From the NCBI RefSeq assembly GCF_009830125.1, contig NZ_WUPT01000002.1, positions 682,001 to 746,000 on the forward strand: a DNA stretch of 64,000 nucleotides. Reading direction: 5' to 3'. The first letter of the stretch is position 1, and each line of letters begins with the position of its first letter. Positions 36,561 through 46,714 of the stretch are shown one piece after another. Origin of the DNA: Kangsaoukella pontilimi. GTDB lineage: Bacteria; Pseudomonadota; Alphaproteobacteria; Rhodobacterales; Rhodobacteraceae. Under the pieces are notes generated by a model that made no database searches, was not told where the DNA came from, and worked only from the letters and a program-made list of their open reading frames with translations. A program made the position numbers and the translations under genes.

Positions 36561-37166
36561 TCACTCCCCCGGCCGTTTCAGCGAAAAGACCTCGGTGATG
36601 CGCGAATAGTCGCGGTATCCGAGCCGCGTGAGGGGCTCAAAGCTCAGGATATCGAACATGCCGTCCTTCAGGCAGTCGTCCCGCATGTGGACGCCCACGA
36701 CTTCACCGAGGACGAGGAAATTGTGCTCACCCTCGATCTTCACGATCTGCGTCATCCGGCATTCCAGTGAGGCCGGCGCGGCGGCGACGCGGCTGCAGGG
36801 GATGACCTCGCAGGGCGCGCGCTCGATCCTGGCCTTGTCGAACTCGTCCACGTCCTTGTTCCAGAGGCCCGATGTCGTGTTCATCACGTCCTTCATCGCG
36901 TATTCCACGACGTTCACGCAAAAAACGCCCGTGTCCCGGATATTGGCCACGCTGTCTTTTGTGTCGCCCCGGTCCGGCTTGGCTGAGGTCGAGGCGAACA
37001 TGACCTGCGGCGGCACATAGGCGACCGCGTTGAAGAAGGAGTAGGGCGCGAGGTTTTCGGATCCATCGGCCCCCCGCGTCGAGATCCAGCCGATGGGCCG
37101 GGGCGTCACAATGGCGTTGAACGGGTTGTGTGGCAGACCGTGGCCGTCTTCGGGGCGATAGAACAA
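36561..37166 (-). CDS. Flavin reductase family protein, TTG start
   Basis: A 201-residue FMN-binding split-barrel protein. 'NPFNAIVTPRPIGWISTRGADG' and 'NLAPYSFFNAVAYVPPQVMF' are the FMN-binding segments of the DIM6/NTAB flavin reductases. There is no ATG; the TTG has AAGGAGGTG before it, the strongest ribosome-binding site in this stretch. It may supply reduced flavin to a monooxygenase or act on its own. Confidence 0.9.
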   Translation of the reverse strand: MFYRPEDGHGLPHNPFNAIVTPRPIGWISTRGADGSENLAPYSFFNAVAYVPPQVMFASTSAKPDRGDTKDSVANIRDTGVFCVNVVEYAMKDVMNTTSGLWNKDVDEFDKARIERAPCEVIPCSRVAAAPASLECRMTQIVKIEGEHNFLVLGEVVGVHMRDDCLKDGMFDILSFEPLTRLGYRDYSRITEVFSLKRPGE

Positions 37167-37246
37167 GGGGCACCTCCTTCGGGTTTGTGCCTGACCTAGC
37201 CTCGTGCTACGCGCCTTTCCACCCCGAATGGCGAAAGGTGGCGCGG

Positions 37247-37729
37247 GTGTATTCGCTGAAGCGCGAAACCGACGAGGACTGGTGGGAGGTCGAGGCGCTC
37301 TACGACCTCTGCTTCGCGCCGGGCCGCACGGCGCTTTCGTCCTACCGATTGCGCGACGGGATCGATCCGGTGGGCGCGCTCAGCCGCGTGGCACGAGACG
37401 AGGGCGGGGTCCTCGCCGGGGCGATCCGCTACTGGCCGGTACATGTAGGTGACGCGCAGGCGCTTCTGCTGGGTCCGATTGCGGTCCATCCCACCAGACA
37501 GGGCGAGGGTCTGGGCGCGCTTCTGATCGAGGAAAGCCTCGCGGCAGCCGAAGGCTGGGACAGGGTGATCCTTGTGGGTGATGCGCCCTATTATGGCCGC
37601 TTCGGCTTTGCGAAACTCGAGGACGTGCTGATGCCGCCACCGACCAACCCCGACCGGGTGCTGGGGCGCGCGCTTGTGCCTGGCGCATGGGACGGTGTGA
37701 CAGGGCAGGTGCGCCAGTGGTCGCCCTAG
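37247..37729 (+). CDS. GNAT N-acetyltransferase
   Basis: About 160 residues with 'LLGPIAVHPTRQGEGLGALLIEESL', the acetyl-CoA loop, and 'VGDAPYYGRFGF', typical of the YhbS-like GNAT group. Longer readings overlap the divergent flavin-reductase gene and lack support; a GTG with AAAGG 9 bases upstream is chosen, though GTG codons at 37187 and 37238 are possible. Confidence 0.78.
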   Translation: MYSLKRETDEDWWEVEALYDLCFAPGRTALSSYRLRDGIDPVGALSRVARDEGGVLAGAIRYWPVHVGDAQALLLGPIAVHPTRQGEGLGALLIEESLAAAEGWDRVILVGDAPYYGRFGFAKLEDVLMPPPTNPDRVLGRALVPGAWDGVTGQVRQWSP

Positions 37730-37730
37730 G

Positions 37731-37792
37731 CAGGGGCTCTGCCCATCGGCGCTGACGCGCCTCACCCCGTGATATTTCGGAACAGGCGAAGG
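37731..37792 (+). repeat. Dispersed intergenic repeat, copy B
   Basis: About 62 bp nearly identical to copy A at 26802: CAGGGGCTCTGCCC, CGGCGCTGACGCGCCTCACCCCG, GATATTTCG, AACAGGCGAAG. Like copy A it directly follows a GNAT gene and lies between convergent genes. Confidence 0.8.
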
Positions 37793-37793
37793 A

Positions 37794-39436
<1,643 letters not shown>

Positions 39437-39482
39437 TCATAGGTAGTGGGTATCCCACCCGCAAGCCATTAGGAACGTACCC

Positions 39483-39881
39483 ATGACCGACACATCAGAC
39501 GTGAACTGGTATTCCAACGACGCGGCCACTTTCGGCGACCGCATCGCAGCAGCGCGCGAAGGGCAGGGACTGAGCCAGAAGGACCTGGCCAAGAAACTCG
39601 GCGTGGCGACGAAGACGCTGGATGGATGGGAGAACGACCTGTCCGAGCCACGTGCGAACCGGCTTCAGATGCTGGCCGGTCTTCTGAACGTGTCGATGCC
39701 GTGGCTTCTGACCGGCGAAGGCGACGGGCCCGATGGCCCTTCCGATTCGGGCGAACCGCTTGAGCTTCGCGAGGTGATGGCGGAGATGCGCATGCTGCGG
39801 ACCCAGATGAGTCAGGCCGCCGATCGCATCGGCGTCCTCGAAAAGCGCCTGAGAACCGCAGTAGCCGACAGCGCCGCATGA
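39483..39881 (+). CDS. XRE-family HTH regulator
   Basis: A 132-residue protein with a helix-turn-helix at about residues 17-70 ('GQGLSQKDLAKKLGVATKTLDGWENDLSEP') and a C-terminal coiled-coil-like helix ('MRMLRTQMSQAADRIGVLEKRL'). AGGA precedes the start. Its stop overlaps the sdhE start by ATGA. Target genes are not known. Confidence 0.9.
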   Translation: MTDTSDVNWYSNDAATFGDRIAAAREGQGLSQKDLAKKLGVATKTLDGWENDLSEPRANRLQMLAGLLNVSMPWLLTGEGDGPDGPSDSGEPLELREVMAEMRMLRTQMSQAADRIGVLEKRLRTAVADSAA

Positions 39882-40156
39882 CAGAGGACCGAAAGACAAG
39901 GGAAAAACGGCTTTCGATCCGCTCGTGGCGGCGCGGCACCCGCGAGATGGACATGCTTCTCGGGCCGTTCTCGGACGCGCGTCTGGCGACGCTCGACGAT
40001 GCGACGCTGGACCTCTACGAGGTCATGTTGTCGGAGAACGATCAGGACCTTTACCAGTGGGTCAGCGGTCAGGCGCCTGCGCCCGATACGTTCAGCAACC
40101 TTCTGGATCAGGTCCGGGCCTTTGCGGAAGACACCCACACGATCCGCAAGTCCTGA
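39878..40156 (+). CDS. sdhE: FAD assembly factor SdhE (succinate dehydrogenase assembly factor 2)
   Basis: A 92-residue protein with the conserved 'RGTREMDMLLG' (RGxxE) motif and 'LYEVMLSENDQDLYQWVSG', both diagnostic of SdhE/Sdh5. It helps attach FAD covalently to succinate dehydrogenase flavoprotein. The ATG is inside the stop of the XRE regulator gene, an unusual co-translation partner. Confidence 0.92.
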   Translation: MTEDRKTREKRLSIRSWRRGTREMDMLLGPFSDARLATLDDATLDLYEVMLSENDQDLYQWVSGQAPAPDTFSNLLDQVRAFAEDTHTIRKS

Positions 40157-40245
40157 CGATTTTCTGCGATTTCGTTATGCTTTAACCGAATTTTGGCATT
40201 TTTCGGCGATTTCCTTCTGAAAGCGAGCAGAAGACGAGACCCGAA

Positions 40246-40743
40246 ATGAGCATGCATCACGCGATCACCGACGCGCCGCCGACAAGCTATAAGGTGGATT
40301 ATCTGAACAGTCTCAGCCTGATCGAGCGGCTGCATCGCCTGCTGCTCGACGTCATCAAGGACGAGTTCGAGCGTCTGGGATTTCTGGAAATCAATGCGGT
40401 TCAGGCGCTGCTTCTCTACAACGTCGGCGACAACGAGGTGACGGCGGGCGAGCTGAAATCGCGCGGCTACTACCAGGGCTCGAATGTCTCGTACAATCTC
40501 AAGAAACTGGTCGAGATGGGGTTCATGCACCACCAGCGCTGCGAGATCGACCGTCGTTCGGTTCGGGTGCGCCTGACCGACAAGGGGCGGGAGGTCTGCC
40601 GGATCGTGGACGAACTTTTCGAGCGGCAGGCGGACGGCCTTGCGAAGGACCCTATTGTCGGTGACGGGCACCTGCGCGACGTGAACGGTGCCCTGGGGCG
40701 AATCGAACGCTTCTGGGGCGATCAGATCCGCTACATTTACTGA
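40246..40743 (+). CDS. MarR-type winged-helix regulator (LdtR-like)
   Basis: A 165-residue protein with a MarR fold: 'TAGELKSRGYYQGSNVSYNLKKLVEMGFM' (recognition helix) and 'DRRSVRVRLTDKGREVC' (wing). The 'YYQGSNVSYNLKKL' segment is typical of the alphaproteobacterial LdtR group, which in Liberibacter controls an L,D-transpeptidase and stress tolerance. An L,D-transpeptidase gene is at 9.5 kb in this window. Ends a few bases inside the convergent DUF1194 gene. Confidence 0.85.
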   Translation: MSMHHAITDAPPTSYKVDYLNSLSLIERLHRLLLDVIKDEFERLGFLEINAVQALLLYNVGDNEVTAGELKSRGYYQGSNVSYNLKKLVEMGFMHHQRCEIDRRSVRVRLTDKGREVCRIVDELFERQADGLAKDPIVGDGHLRDVNGALGRIERFWGDQIRYIY

Positions 40744-41501
40744 GGGCGCGGCGTTGTCGTCCGGTTCAGGACGGTTCTGAACGGGGCAGGCCGGGGCAGC
40801 GCCCCCAGCGGCAGCGTCGCCAGTTCGCGCAAGAGCTTCAGGTGCATGGCGCGCGCATAGTCATCGAAGCCCATCGCCACCTCGGTAAAGGCGCCGGGGC
40901 CATAGATGATGTTGTTCTCGAAATAGTCGCGCAGTCCCTGAATGCCGCTTCCGGACGTGTCATAGGTGACGAGGAAATCCGGCGCCACCACCAGAGCATT
41001 TACCTTCATCGAGCCCAGCTCGCCGCCTCGGCGTAGCCGTTCGGGAATGGGCCAGTCGTTGTTCTTGCCATCGGCCGAGACGTCGAGCGTCTGGTCCCAG
41101 CAGGCGGGCGCATTTTGGAAATGCCGATAGGAGAATTCAAGCGCGGCGCCCAATCCGGTGGCCTCGGGTGCGGGCATCCGCTGCCAATTGCGAAGCGCTG
41201 CGATGACCCGGTTCAGGCTTTCGGAGTCGGTCAGCAGAACCCAGTCCTGCACCACCTTCTGGTAGCTGGCCGAGGACCATTCGAAGATCGACAGCGCGAC
41301 CGGCGCCTCCGGCATGGCAAGAAGAACTCGGCGCACCTCGTTATCGTCGAGCGCGCTGGCAACGCCTTCTATCTGCAGAGCGTATTCTCGTGCGTCGACC
41401 GAGCCAGAGACATCCAGCGCGAGCAGCAGAGCCAGACGGCAGGCGGCGTCGGCAAATCCGGGCCAAAGCGCGACGAGCGCGATGGCCGCCAGCCGTCTCA
41501 C
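40737..41501 (-). CDS. DUF1194 von Willebrand-type exported protein (copy 2)
   Basis: A 254-residue protein with a signal peptide and a VWA domain: MIDAS motif 'LLALDVSGSVDAREY' (DxSxS), 'LDVSADGKNNDWP' and 'FLVTYDTSG'. Second of a tandem pair of DUF1194 genes joined by an ATGA overlap; the two copies are clearly homologous but diverged. Metal-dependent protein binding in the periplasm is likely; partner unknown. Confidence 0.85.
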   Translation of the reverse strand: MRRLAAIALVALWPGFADAACRLALLLALDVSGSVDAREYALQIEGVASALDDNEVRRVLLAMPEAPVALSIFEWSSASYQKVVQDWVLLTDSESLNRVIAALRNWQRMPAPEATGLGAALEFSYRHFQNAPACWDQTLDVSADGKNNDWPIPERLRRGGELGSMKVNALVVAPDFLVTYDTSGSGIQGLRDYFENNIIYGPGAFTEVAMGFDDYARAMHLKLLRELATLPLGALPRPAPFRTVLNRTTTPRPQ

Positions 41502-42181
41502 CGGCGCGAGCCCACGACCATCGCCGCGACCTCACGTTCGAGCTTTCGGCGCATGGCCCGCTCGAAATCGGCGTAGTCCTGCGCCTCTTCCACAAAGGCG
41601 CCGGGACCGCGGATCACCTCGTTCCGATAGTAGTCCACCATCTCGTCCAGCGTGACGCTGCCGCCGATGGCAAGCGCGTTCACCGTCACCCCGTCGAGCG
41701 GGAAGTTCCGGTAGGCCAGTTCCGGCTTGAACCCCTCGTTGTTGCGCCCGTCGCCCGAGACATCGATCACCTGCCGATCGCAGACAGGCGCTTCCTCCAG
41801 AAGCGAAGCTGCATGGCCGAGCGCATAGCCGAGCGCCGTTGGAAAGCGCGTCTCGCTTCGGGTAGAGGCTGCCACCTCCTCGGCGGCCGCGACCAGATCG
41901 GCGGGACCGCGAATCTCGCGCCAGGGCAGGATCGTCGTCTGCCGCCAGCGACCGCTCCACTCGAAGGCCGCCAGCGCCACGGGGCGCGGATCGCTGAAGA
42001 AGGCGGTTTGTACCTCGGGCGAGATCAGGGCCGAGGCCAGGCCGTTCCGCTGAAGCCGGTCCTCGTTCGCGTCCACCGACGACGAAACGTCCACCGCCAG
42101 CAAAAGCGCCAGCCGGCAAGCAGAGGCCGGCGCCGGCAGGGCCAGCGCCAGAGACAGGGCTATCGCAGTTAGGCGGATCAC
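41498..42181 (-). CDS. DUF1194 von Willebrand-type exported protein (copy 1), GTG start
   Basis: A 227-residue protein with signal peptide ('IRLTAIALSLALALPAPASA') and a VWA domain with 'LLAVDVSSSVDANED' and 'VIDVSGDGRNNEG'. The GTG overlaps the stop of the upstream glyoxalase gene (GTGA), so longer readings through that gene are rejected. Coupled by ATGA to the second copy downstream. Confidence 0.85.
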   Translation of the reverse strand: MIRLTAIALSLALALPAPASACRLALLLAVDVSSSVDANEDRLQRNGLASALISPEVQTAFFSDPRPVALAAFEWSGRWRQTTILPWREIRGPADLVAAAEEVAASTRSETRFPTALGYALGHAASLLEEAPVCDRQVIDVSGDGRNNEGFKPELAYRNFPLDGVTVNALAIGGSVTLDEMVDYYRNEVIRGPGAFVEEAQDYADFERAMRRKLEREVAAMVVGSRR

Positions 42182-42612
42182 CAGTGCCCGGTGTTTTCCA
42201 TGCTCGCCCAAGGCTCTTGAGGGGCAAGGGAATCGCCCTTCTGCAAGAGCTCGACAGACACGTTGTCCGGCGAGCGGACAAAGGCCATGTGCCCGTCGCG
42301 GGGCGGACGATTGATGGTCACGCCGGCATCCATCAGCTTCTGGCACATGTCGTAAATGTCATCCACGCGATAGGCGAGATGCCCGAAATGGCGGCTGTCC
42401 GACGGCAGCCCGTCATCGCCGTCCCAGTTATAGGTCAATTCGACATCCGCGCGGCCATCGGCCTGATCGGGCGGGCACATGAAGACCAGCGTGAAACGGC
42501 CCTTCTCATTCTCGGTCCGGCGGCGTTCAACCAGGCCCAGAAGCTCGTAGAACGCCTTGGATTTCTCGAGGTCCTTCACGCGGACCATGGTGTGCAGATA
42601 CTCAATTCCCAT
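42178..42612 (-). CDS. gloA: Glyoxalase I / VOC-family protein
   Basis: A 144-residue VOC protein. 'LHTMVRVKDLEKSKAFYELLGL' (first metal His), 'FGHLAYRVDDIYDMCQKLMD' (second His) and 'FVRSPDNVSVELLQKGD' (Glu) match lactoylglutathione lyase, which detoxifies methylglyoxal via its glutathione adduct. AAGGAG precedes the chosen ATG. GTGA overlap with the DUF1194 genes. Confidence 0.88.
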   Translation of the reverse strand: MGIEYLHTMVRVKDLEKSKAFYELLGLVERRRTENEKGRFTLVFMCPPDQADGRADVELTYNWDGDDGLPSDSRHFGHLAYRVDDIYDMCQKLMDAGVTINRPPRDGHMAFVRSPDNVSVELLQKGDSLAPQEPWASMENTGHW

Positions 42613-42702
42613 CTCGGGGCTCCTTCGCAGTCGTTCGGCCCGCCTGAGCGGGCTTTCCAAAAGGGTAGAGCGTGCGGGCCGGTTTGACGAGGGGCGCGCG
42701 GA

Positions 42703-44094
42703 TCAAAACCGCGAGACGAGAGTCATACCAAAGGACAATTCATTCCGGTCGTAGATGTCCACGTTCGACCAGGTGCGCCGACCCCGGACAGACGCCTGCG
42801 GCACGAAACCGTAATACTGCGCCTCGGGCCATGTGGCCCCCACGTCGATCGTAAGCGAGCGGTCCTGCCGGCCGCCCGGCGTCGAGAGCCACTTGTGATA
42901 GTTCCGGTTTTCCACCGACACCCGCAGTGTCGGCTCGATCGGGCCCACGCGCCCGAAGTTGCGATCCGCCCGAAGCGTCGTCGAGAACAGGTCGACCGTA
43001 GCACTGTCGGACCAGACATTCCGCACAGCCAGACCGGCGCCCCAACTGCCCGCGCCTTCGACCGGCTGGCGGTAGTCGACGGAGAGGCCGAGCGCCTTGG
43101 AGCTGTTGATGTCGCTGTCCAGCCGGGTCTCGTCGCGCAGGTTCACACCGAAACTCAGACCGCGGCCTTCTTCCAGCTGTACGATCTGGTTCGCGGTCAC
43201 CTCGGTCCAGCGGGCCAGCTTTTCGCCGCCGTACCAGCTTTGCCCGAGCAGCGCGGTGATCGAGGTGGGGCCGGTCTCGGGCCAGATCAGGCGCTGATGC
43301 CGGATGCCCGCGATGATCGTGCCATAGTCGAAATCCGAATTCTCCGAGGCGGGCGAGGCCTCTTTCGCCGCGGAATCCAGCCAGACTTTTCGGAAATAGA
43401 GCTCGCCCAGTGCCTGGGTGCGCTGCGTCTCGGATTCGGAGAGCCTGTAGGCCAGCGACACGCCCGCCGTCGCCTCATAGCCACCAAGTTGCTGGCCGCT
43501 GTCGTCGAGACGGAAGGGCAGACCGCCGAGTTCGATGACCGTGGTTTCGGCGCCGTTATTGACGTTGTTGGAGGGCCGCACGCCAAAGCGAAGCTGAACG
43601 CTGAACGGATTAAGGCGCGTCACCTGCCGATAGGCATTGGCCGTCACCGCGCGCTGGCGGTCGTTCTGGGCCGCCTGGTCGGCGCGCCGCAGCCAGATTT
43701 GCGAGCGGGTATAGTTCTCGTCCCGCGCGTGAAGGTCCGCGACCAGCATTGCCGCATCGAAGCGAAGCGCGGGATTGTCGGTCTTCCGATAGGCCCGCGC
43801 GCCCGCGTCCCGCGCCATTTCCAGATCGCCCGCCTGCCGCGCCAGAATGGCGCGGATCATCAGCATCTCGGCATCGTCGGGGGTCTGGGCCAAAACGGCG
43901 TCGGACAGCGCTTTGGCAAGCGGAAGATTGCCCTGTGTCAGGGCCTGCCGCGCGACAAAGCGCGCCTGAGCCGCGTTCAGCACCACTTGCTGCTCTTCTT
44001 CGGACGTCTGAGCGATAGCCTCATCAGCGAAGATGACAACGAATGTAGTTAGTAAAAAGAGGGCCGCATGAGCGGCCCTGCTGAAATTTCTCAT
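42703..44094 (-). CDS. Surface lipoprotein assembly modifier (Slam-like) outer-membrane protein
   Basis: A 463-residue protein: signal peptide to about residue 28, a TPR-like helical region (about 35-160, 'MLMIRAILARQAGDLEMARDAGARAYRK'), then a C-terminal beta barrel that begins 'FSVQLRFGVRPSNNVNNG' and ends in Phe, the usual last residue of an outer-membrane protein. TPR plus 14-strand barrel is the Slam (DUF560) layout; Slam moves lipoproteins to the cell surface. It directly follows a lipoprotein gene with a Gly-rich linker, its likely client. Confidence 0.85.
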   Translation of the reverse strand: MRNFSRAAHAALFLLTTFVVIFADEAIAQTSEEEQQVVLNAAQARFVARQALTQGNLPLAKALSDAVLAQTPDDAEMLMIRAILARQAGDLEMARDAGARAYRKTDNPALRFDAAMLVADLHARDENYTRSQIWLRRADQAAQNDRQRAVTANAYRQVTRLNPFSVQLRFGVRPSNNVNNGAETTVIELGGLPFRLDDSGQQLGGYEATAGVSLAYRLSESETQRTQALGELYFRKVWLDSAAKEASPASENSDFDYGTIIAGIRHQRLIWPETGPTSITALLGQSWYGGEKLARWTEVTANQIVQLEEGRGLSFGVNLRDETRLDSDINSSKALGLSVDYRQPVEGAGSWGAGLAVRNVWSDSATVDLFSTTLRADRNFGRVGPIEPTLRVSVENRNYHKWLSTPGGRQDRSLTIDVGATWPEAQYYGFVPQASVRGRRTWSNVDIYDRNELSFGMTLVSRF

Positions 44095-44117
44095 GACATT
44101 TCCCGTCGAAAGTGAAA

Positions 44118-45071
44118 TCAGGAGCCGAAGTCTTTCTCGGCAATAAACGTCCCGACTTCAATCAAATCTACATCCGGGAAGCCATCGTCGGAACCGCTCA
44201 CCTCGAAGCCGCCGCCGATAGTCGGTGCGCCTTCGCCTCCTGCAAACACGCCCCAGTAGGTTCCGCTCCATTCCTCACCGTCATCGGCATCAAATCCGAT
44301 GGCATTGCCTTGGAACGCACCTGCGGTAATCGGCGTGGAATCATCAAAGATAAGGCCATTAAGTGCCTCACCTCCGACGGTCGTCCGATTGGTGACCCAC
44401 CCTTTCACGTAACTATCCGTAAAATCAACCCACAGGTCCACGTCCCCGGACGTCTGTTGGTTCGCGCCGCCGCTCGGCCCGAGCGTGATCAGAATACCTG
44501 CATATTGACCCGAATAGGTCGCAAGCTGGTTCTCGGGAAGATTTCCGGCTTCGTTCAAAACGTAGAAGACGCCGCCATATCCGCGGTCACGATAGCCGTC
44601 CATGACCCTTGATTGACCGACGCTTATGCTGCTGTCAGAGGCCGTCGCAAACAAAGCCAGATAGTTGTTGAAAGGCGTAGCATCGACGCCGAACTCGTCG
44701 TTCACGAATGCCGCGTGACCTGCGAGGTCAACGTAGCCGCTCGATGTCGTCCCGGCATAGACATAGGTCGCGCCATCAGGGGTTTCGTCGAAAGGCGTTC
44801 CCTGAATCTGAACGATGTCATCGGTCAGATCGCCAGGCGTTCCTCCATCATTATAACTGACGGCCAGCAAGGTTTCGTTGCACACGAACGCACCTTCACA
44901 AGTGTCGGAACCGGGTAGCACCGTTGCGTCGGTGCCGGTACCGCCACCTCCACCACCGCCGCCATCACCACCGCCGCCGCCGCCACCGCCGCCGAGATCG
45001 CTGTCGCCCGATCCGCCGCACGCCGCCAAAGCCAGCATCGACGTCGTCGCCAAAAGGATATGAAATTTCAT
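44118..45071 (-). CDS. Surface-lipoprotein candidate with TbpB-like barrel
   Basis: A 317-residue lipoprotein: lipobox 'LALAACGG' (Cys19), a Gly/Asp linker of about 20 residues made of GGN codons, a region with two Cys ('CEGAFVCNETLLAVSYN'), and a C-terminal beta-rich part with 'GAFQGNAIGFDADDGEEWSGTYWGVFAGG', resembling the small barrels of transferrin-binding-protein-B-like proteins. The Slam-like gene starts 23 bases downstream. The bound ligand is unknown; no iron-uptake gene is adjacent. Confidence 0.82.
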   Translation of the reverse strand: MKFHILLATTSMLALAACGGSGDSDLGGGGGGGGGDGGGGGGGGTGTDATVLPGSDTCEGAFVCNETLLAVSYNDGGTPGDLTDDIVQIQGTPFDETPDGATYVYAGTTSSGYVDLAGHAAFVNDEFGVDATPFNNYLALFATASDSSISVGQSRVMDGYRDRGYGGVFYVLNEAGNLPENQLATYSGQYAGILITLGPSGGANQQTSGDVDLWVDFTDSYVKGWVTNRTTVGGEALNGLIFDDSTPITAGAFQGNAIGFDADDGEEWSGTYWGVFAGGEGAPTIGGGFEVSGSDDGFPDVDLIEVGTFIAEKDFGS

Positions 45072-45120
45072 CTGCTCTACTGCCCTTTAAAGGTTATTTT
45101 GGGCGAATCCTCGCAGAACC

Positions 45121-45129
45121 TGTGGATAA
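45121..45129 (-). promoter_or_regulatory. DnaA-box-like 9-mer in the lipoprotein promoter region
   Basis: The minus strand reads TTATCCACA inside TTGACTTATCCACAGG, about 50 bases upstream of the lipoprotein start. TTGACT is a fair -35 hexamer, so the box would lie in the promoter spacer. The 12-mer GACTTATCCACA is shared with position 69. Confidence 0.3.
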
Positions 45130-45268
45130 GTCAATATTTCTGTCCCCCCGCGTGCCTCATCGGCAGAAATGTCCCCGCTTCGCAACATATGGGCGCATAT
45201 TGCGGTTCACGGGGCTGACCGCACTAGATAAGGTGTCCGGGCGACTCGTTTGACCTAGGGGGGACCTC

Positions 45269-46177
45269 ATGCCGCTGACGCCCGAACAACAAGCCGAAAT
45301 CGACGACCTCCGGGCCAGCCCGCGCCCCACGCTGCGTGCCGTGTCCGAGGGGATGGAGGCGCATCTCTACACCGCCTATCCGGTGCTCGATCACGGCTTC
45401 GTCCGGGTCATCGACTACATGGGCGACGACGCCGCCATCACGCAGGCCGCCCGCGTCAGCTATGGCAAGGGCACCAAGGCCGTGTCCAATGACGAGGGGC
45501 TGATCCGCTACCTCATGCGGCACTGGCACTCGACCCCCTTCGAGATGTGCGAGGTCAAGCTCCATGTGAAGCTGCCCGTCTTCGTCGCGCGCCAGTGGAT
45601 CCGGCACCGGACCGCCAACGTCAACGAATACTCCGCCCGCTACTCGATCCTCGACCGCGAGTTCTACATTCCCCGCGCCGAAGACCTCGCCGCGCAATCC
45701 ACCGTCAACAATCAGGGCCGGGGCGAGGCGCTGACCGGCGCCGAGGCCGAACGCGTACTCGAATACCTCAAGGGCGACGCCGCGCGCTGTTACGACCACT
45801 ACGAGGAGATGATCGGGCAGGAGGGCCAGCAGGGCCTCGCCCGCGAGCTTGCCCGCATGAACCTGCCCGCCAACATCTACACCCAGTGGTACTGGAAGGT
45901 GGACCTCCACAACCTCTTCCACTTCCTCCGCCTCCGCGCCGACGCCCACGCCCAATACGAGATCCGCGTCTATGCCGAGGAAATGTGCCGCCTCGTCAAG
46001 GACTGGGTTCCTTACGCCTACGCGGCTTTCGAGGACTACCGGATGGGCGGCGCGACGCTCTCCTCTAAGGCGATTGACTGCGTAAGGCGTATGCTCAAGG
46101 GTGAACAGGTCACGCAGGAGACCTCGGGCATGAGCAAGGGGGAATGGCGGGAGTTCATGGGAGTGGTTGAGGGGTGA
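45269..46177 (+). CDS. thyX: FAD-dependent thymidylate synthase
   Basis: A 302-residue ThyX with the signature '[15 protein letters not shown]' (RHRxxxxNxxSxR type) and '[32 protein letters not shown]'-region residues of the alphaproteobacterial long form. It makes dTMP from dUMP with methylenetetrahydrofolate and FAD. GGGGGG precedes the ATG. Its stop is 5 bases from the end of the AT-rich convergent island. Confidence 0.96.
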   Translation: MPLTPEQQAEIDDLRASPRPTLRAVSEGMEAHLYTAYPVLDHGFVRVIDYMGDDAAITQAARVSYGKGTKAVSNDEGLIRYLMRHWHSTPFEMCEVKLHVKLPVFVARQWIRHRTANVNEYSARYSILDREFYIPRAEDLAAQSTVNNQGRGEALTGAEAERVLEYLKGDAARCYDHYEEMIGQEGQQGLARELARMNLPANIYTQWYWKVDLHNLFHFLRLRADAHAQYEIRVYAEEMCRLVKDWVPYAYAAFEDYRMGGATLSSKAIDCVRRMLKGEQVTQETSGMSKGEWREFMGVVEG

Positions 46178-46182
46178 AGGAG

Positions 46183-46713
46183 TTATTTGGACAACTTCGC
46201 TAGCTTTGCTTTTTTCAGTAAGTGCTGAGCAAAAACAATGAGTTCTAACGCGGTTTCTGCTTCTTCGACCCAATCGAACTCATGTGCTGTTGGATTGCGA
46301 ATTCCAAGCATCGCTCCGGCATACAAACGATGATAGCCTTTTTGTTCATCGTCCTCTGACTTGGTTGTCCGAGAAGTCCATACTAGTTTAGGCTTTGAAG
46401 GAGAAAAAACCTCCTCCATTAGTGCTGTTCCCGAACCTCTTGGCCTTTTAGCCTTCTCCGAGACGAAATTGTCGATTGCTTTGAAAGCTTCCGAAACAGA
46501 CAAATTATAGTATCCCGAAGCAAAAAGGTCGGATGAGACCGAAGCAATTTCTGCTTCGGTGATGAGAGACTGAAACAATACAATCTCTTCTCTTGTGTGG
46601 CTATCCGTTGAGGTTCCAATTGCTGTCTTTGGCTCGCTTGCTTCGACCGAAGACTTGGTTACACCGATATCCCGAAGGGCTTCCTGGAATTCCTGCAACT
46701 CCCTAATTTGCAT
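46183..46713 (-). CDS. TIGR02391/Ymh-family protein with HEPN motif
   Basis: A 176-residue protein. The C-terminal two thirds ('LFASGYYNLSVSEAFKAIDNFV', 'LMEEVFSPSKPKLVW', 'MLGIRNPTAHEFDW') match the Hypoth_Ymh/TIGR02391 family, which has been placed in the HEPN superfamily; RNPTAH fits the HEPN RNase motif Rx4-6H. HEPN proteins are commonly RNase toxins in defence or toxin-antitoxin systems. The ATG lies one base after the stop of the DUF5343 gene. Codon use is AT-rich. Recent acquisition is likely. Confidence 0.8.
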   Translation of the reverse strand: MQIRELQEFQEALRDIGVTKSSVEASEPKTAIGTSTDSHTREEIVLFQSLITEAEIASVSSDLFASGYYNLSVSEAFKAIDNFVSEKAKRPRGSGTALMEEVFSPSKPKLVWTSRTTKSEDDEQKGYHRLYAGAMLGIRNPTAHEFDWVEEAETALELIVFAQHLLKKAKLAKLSK

Positions 46714-46714
46714 C

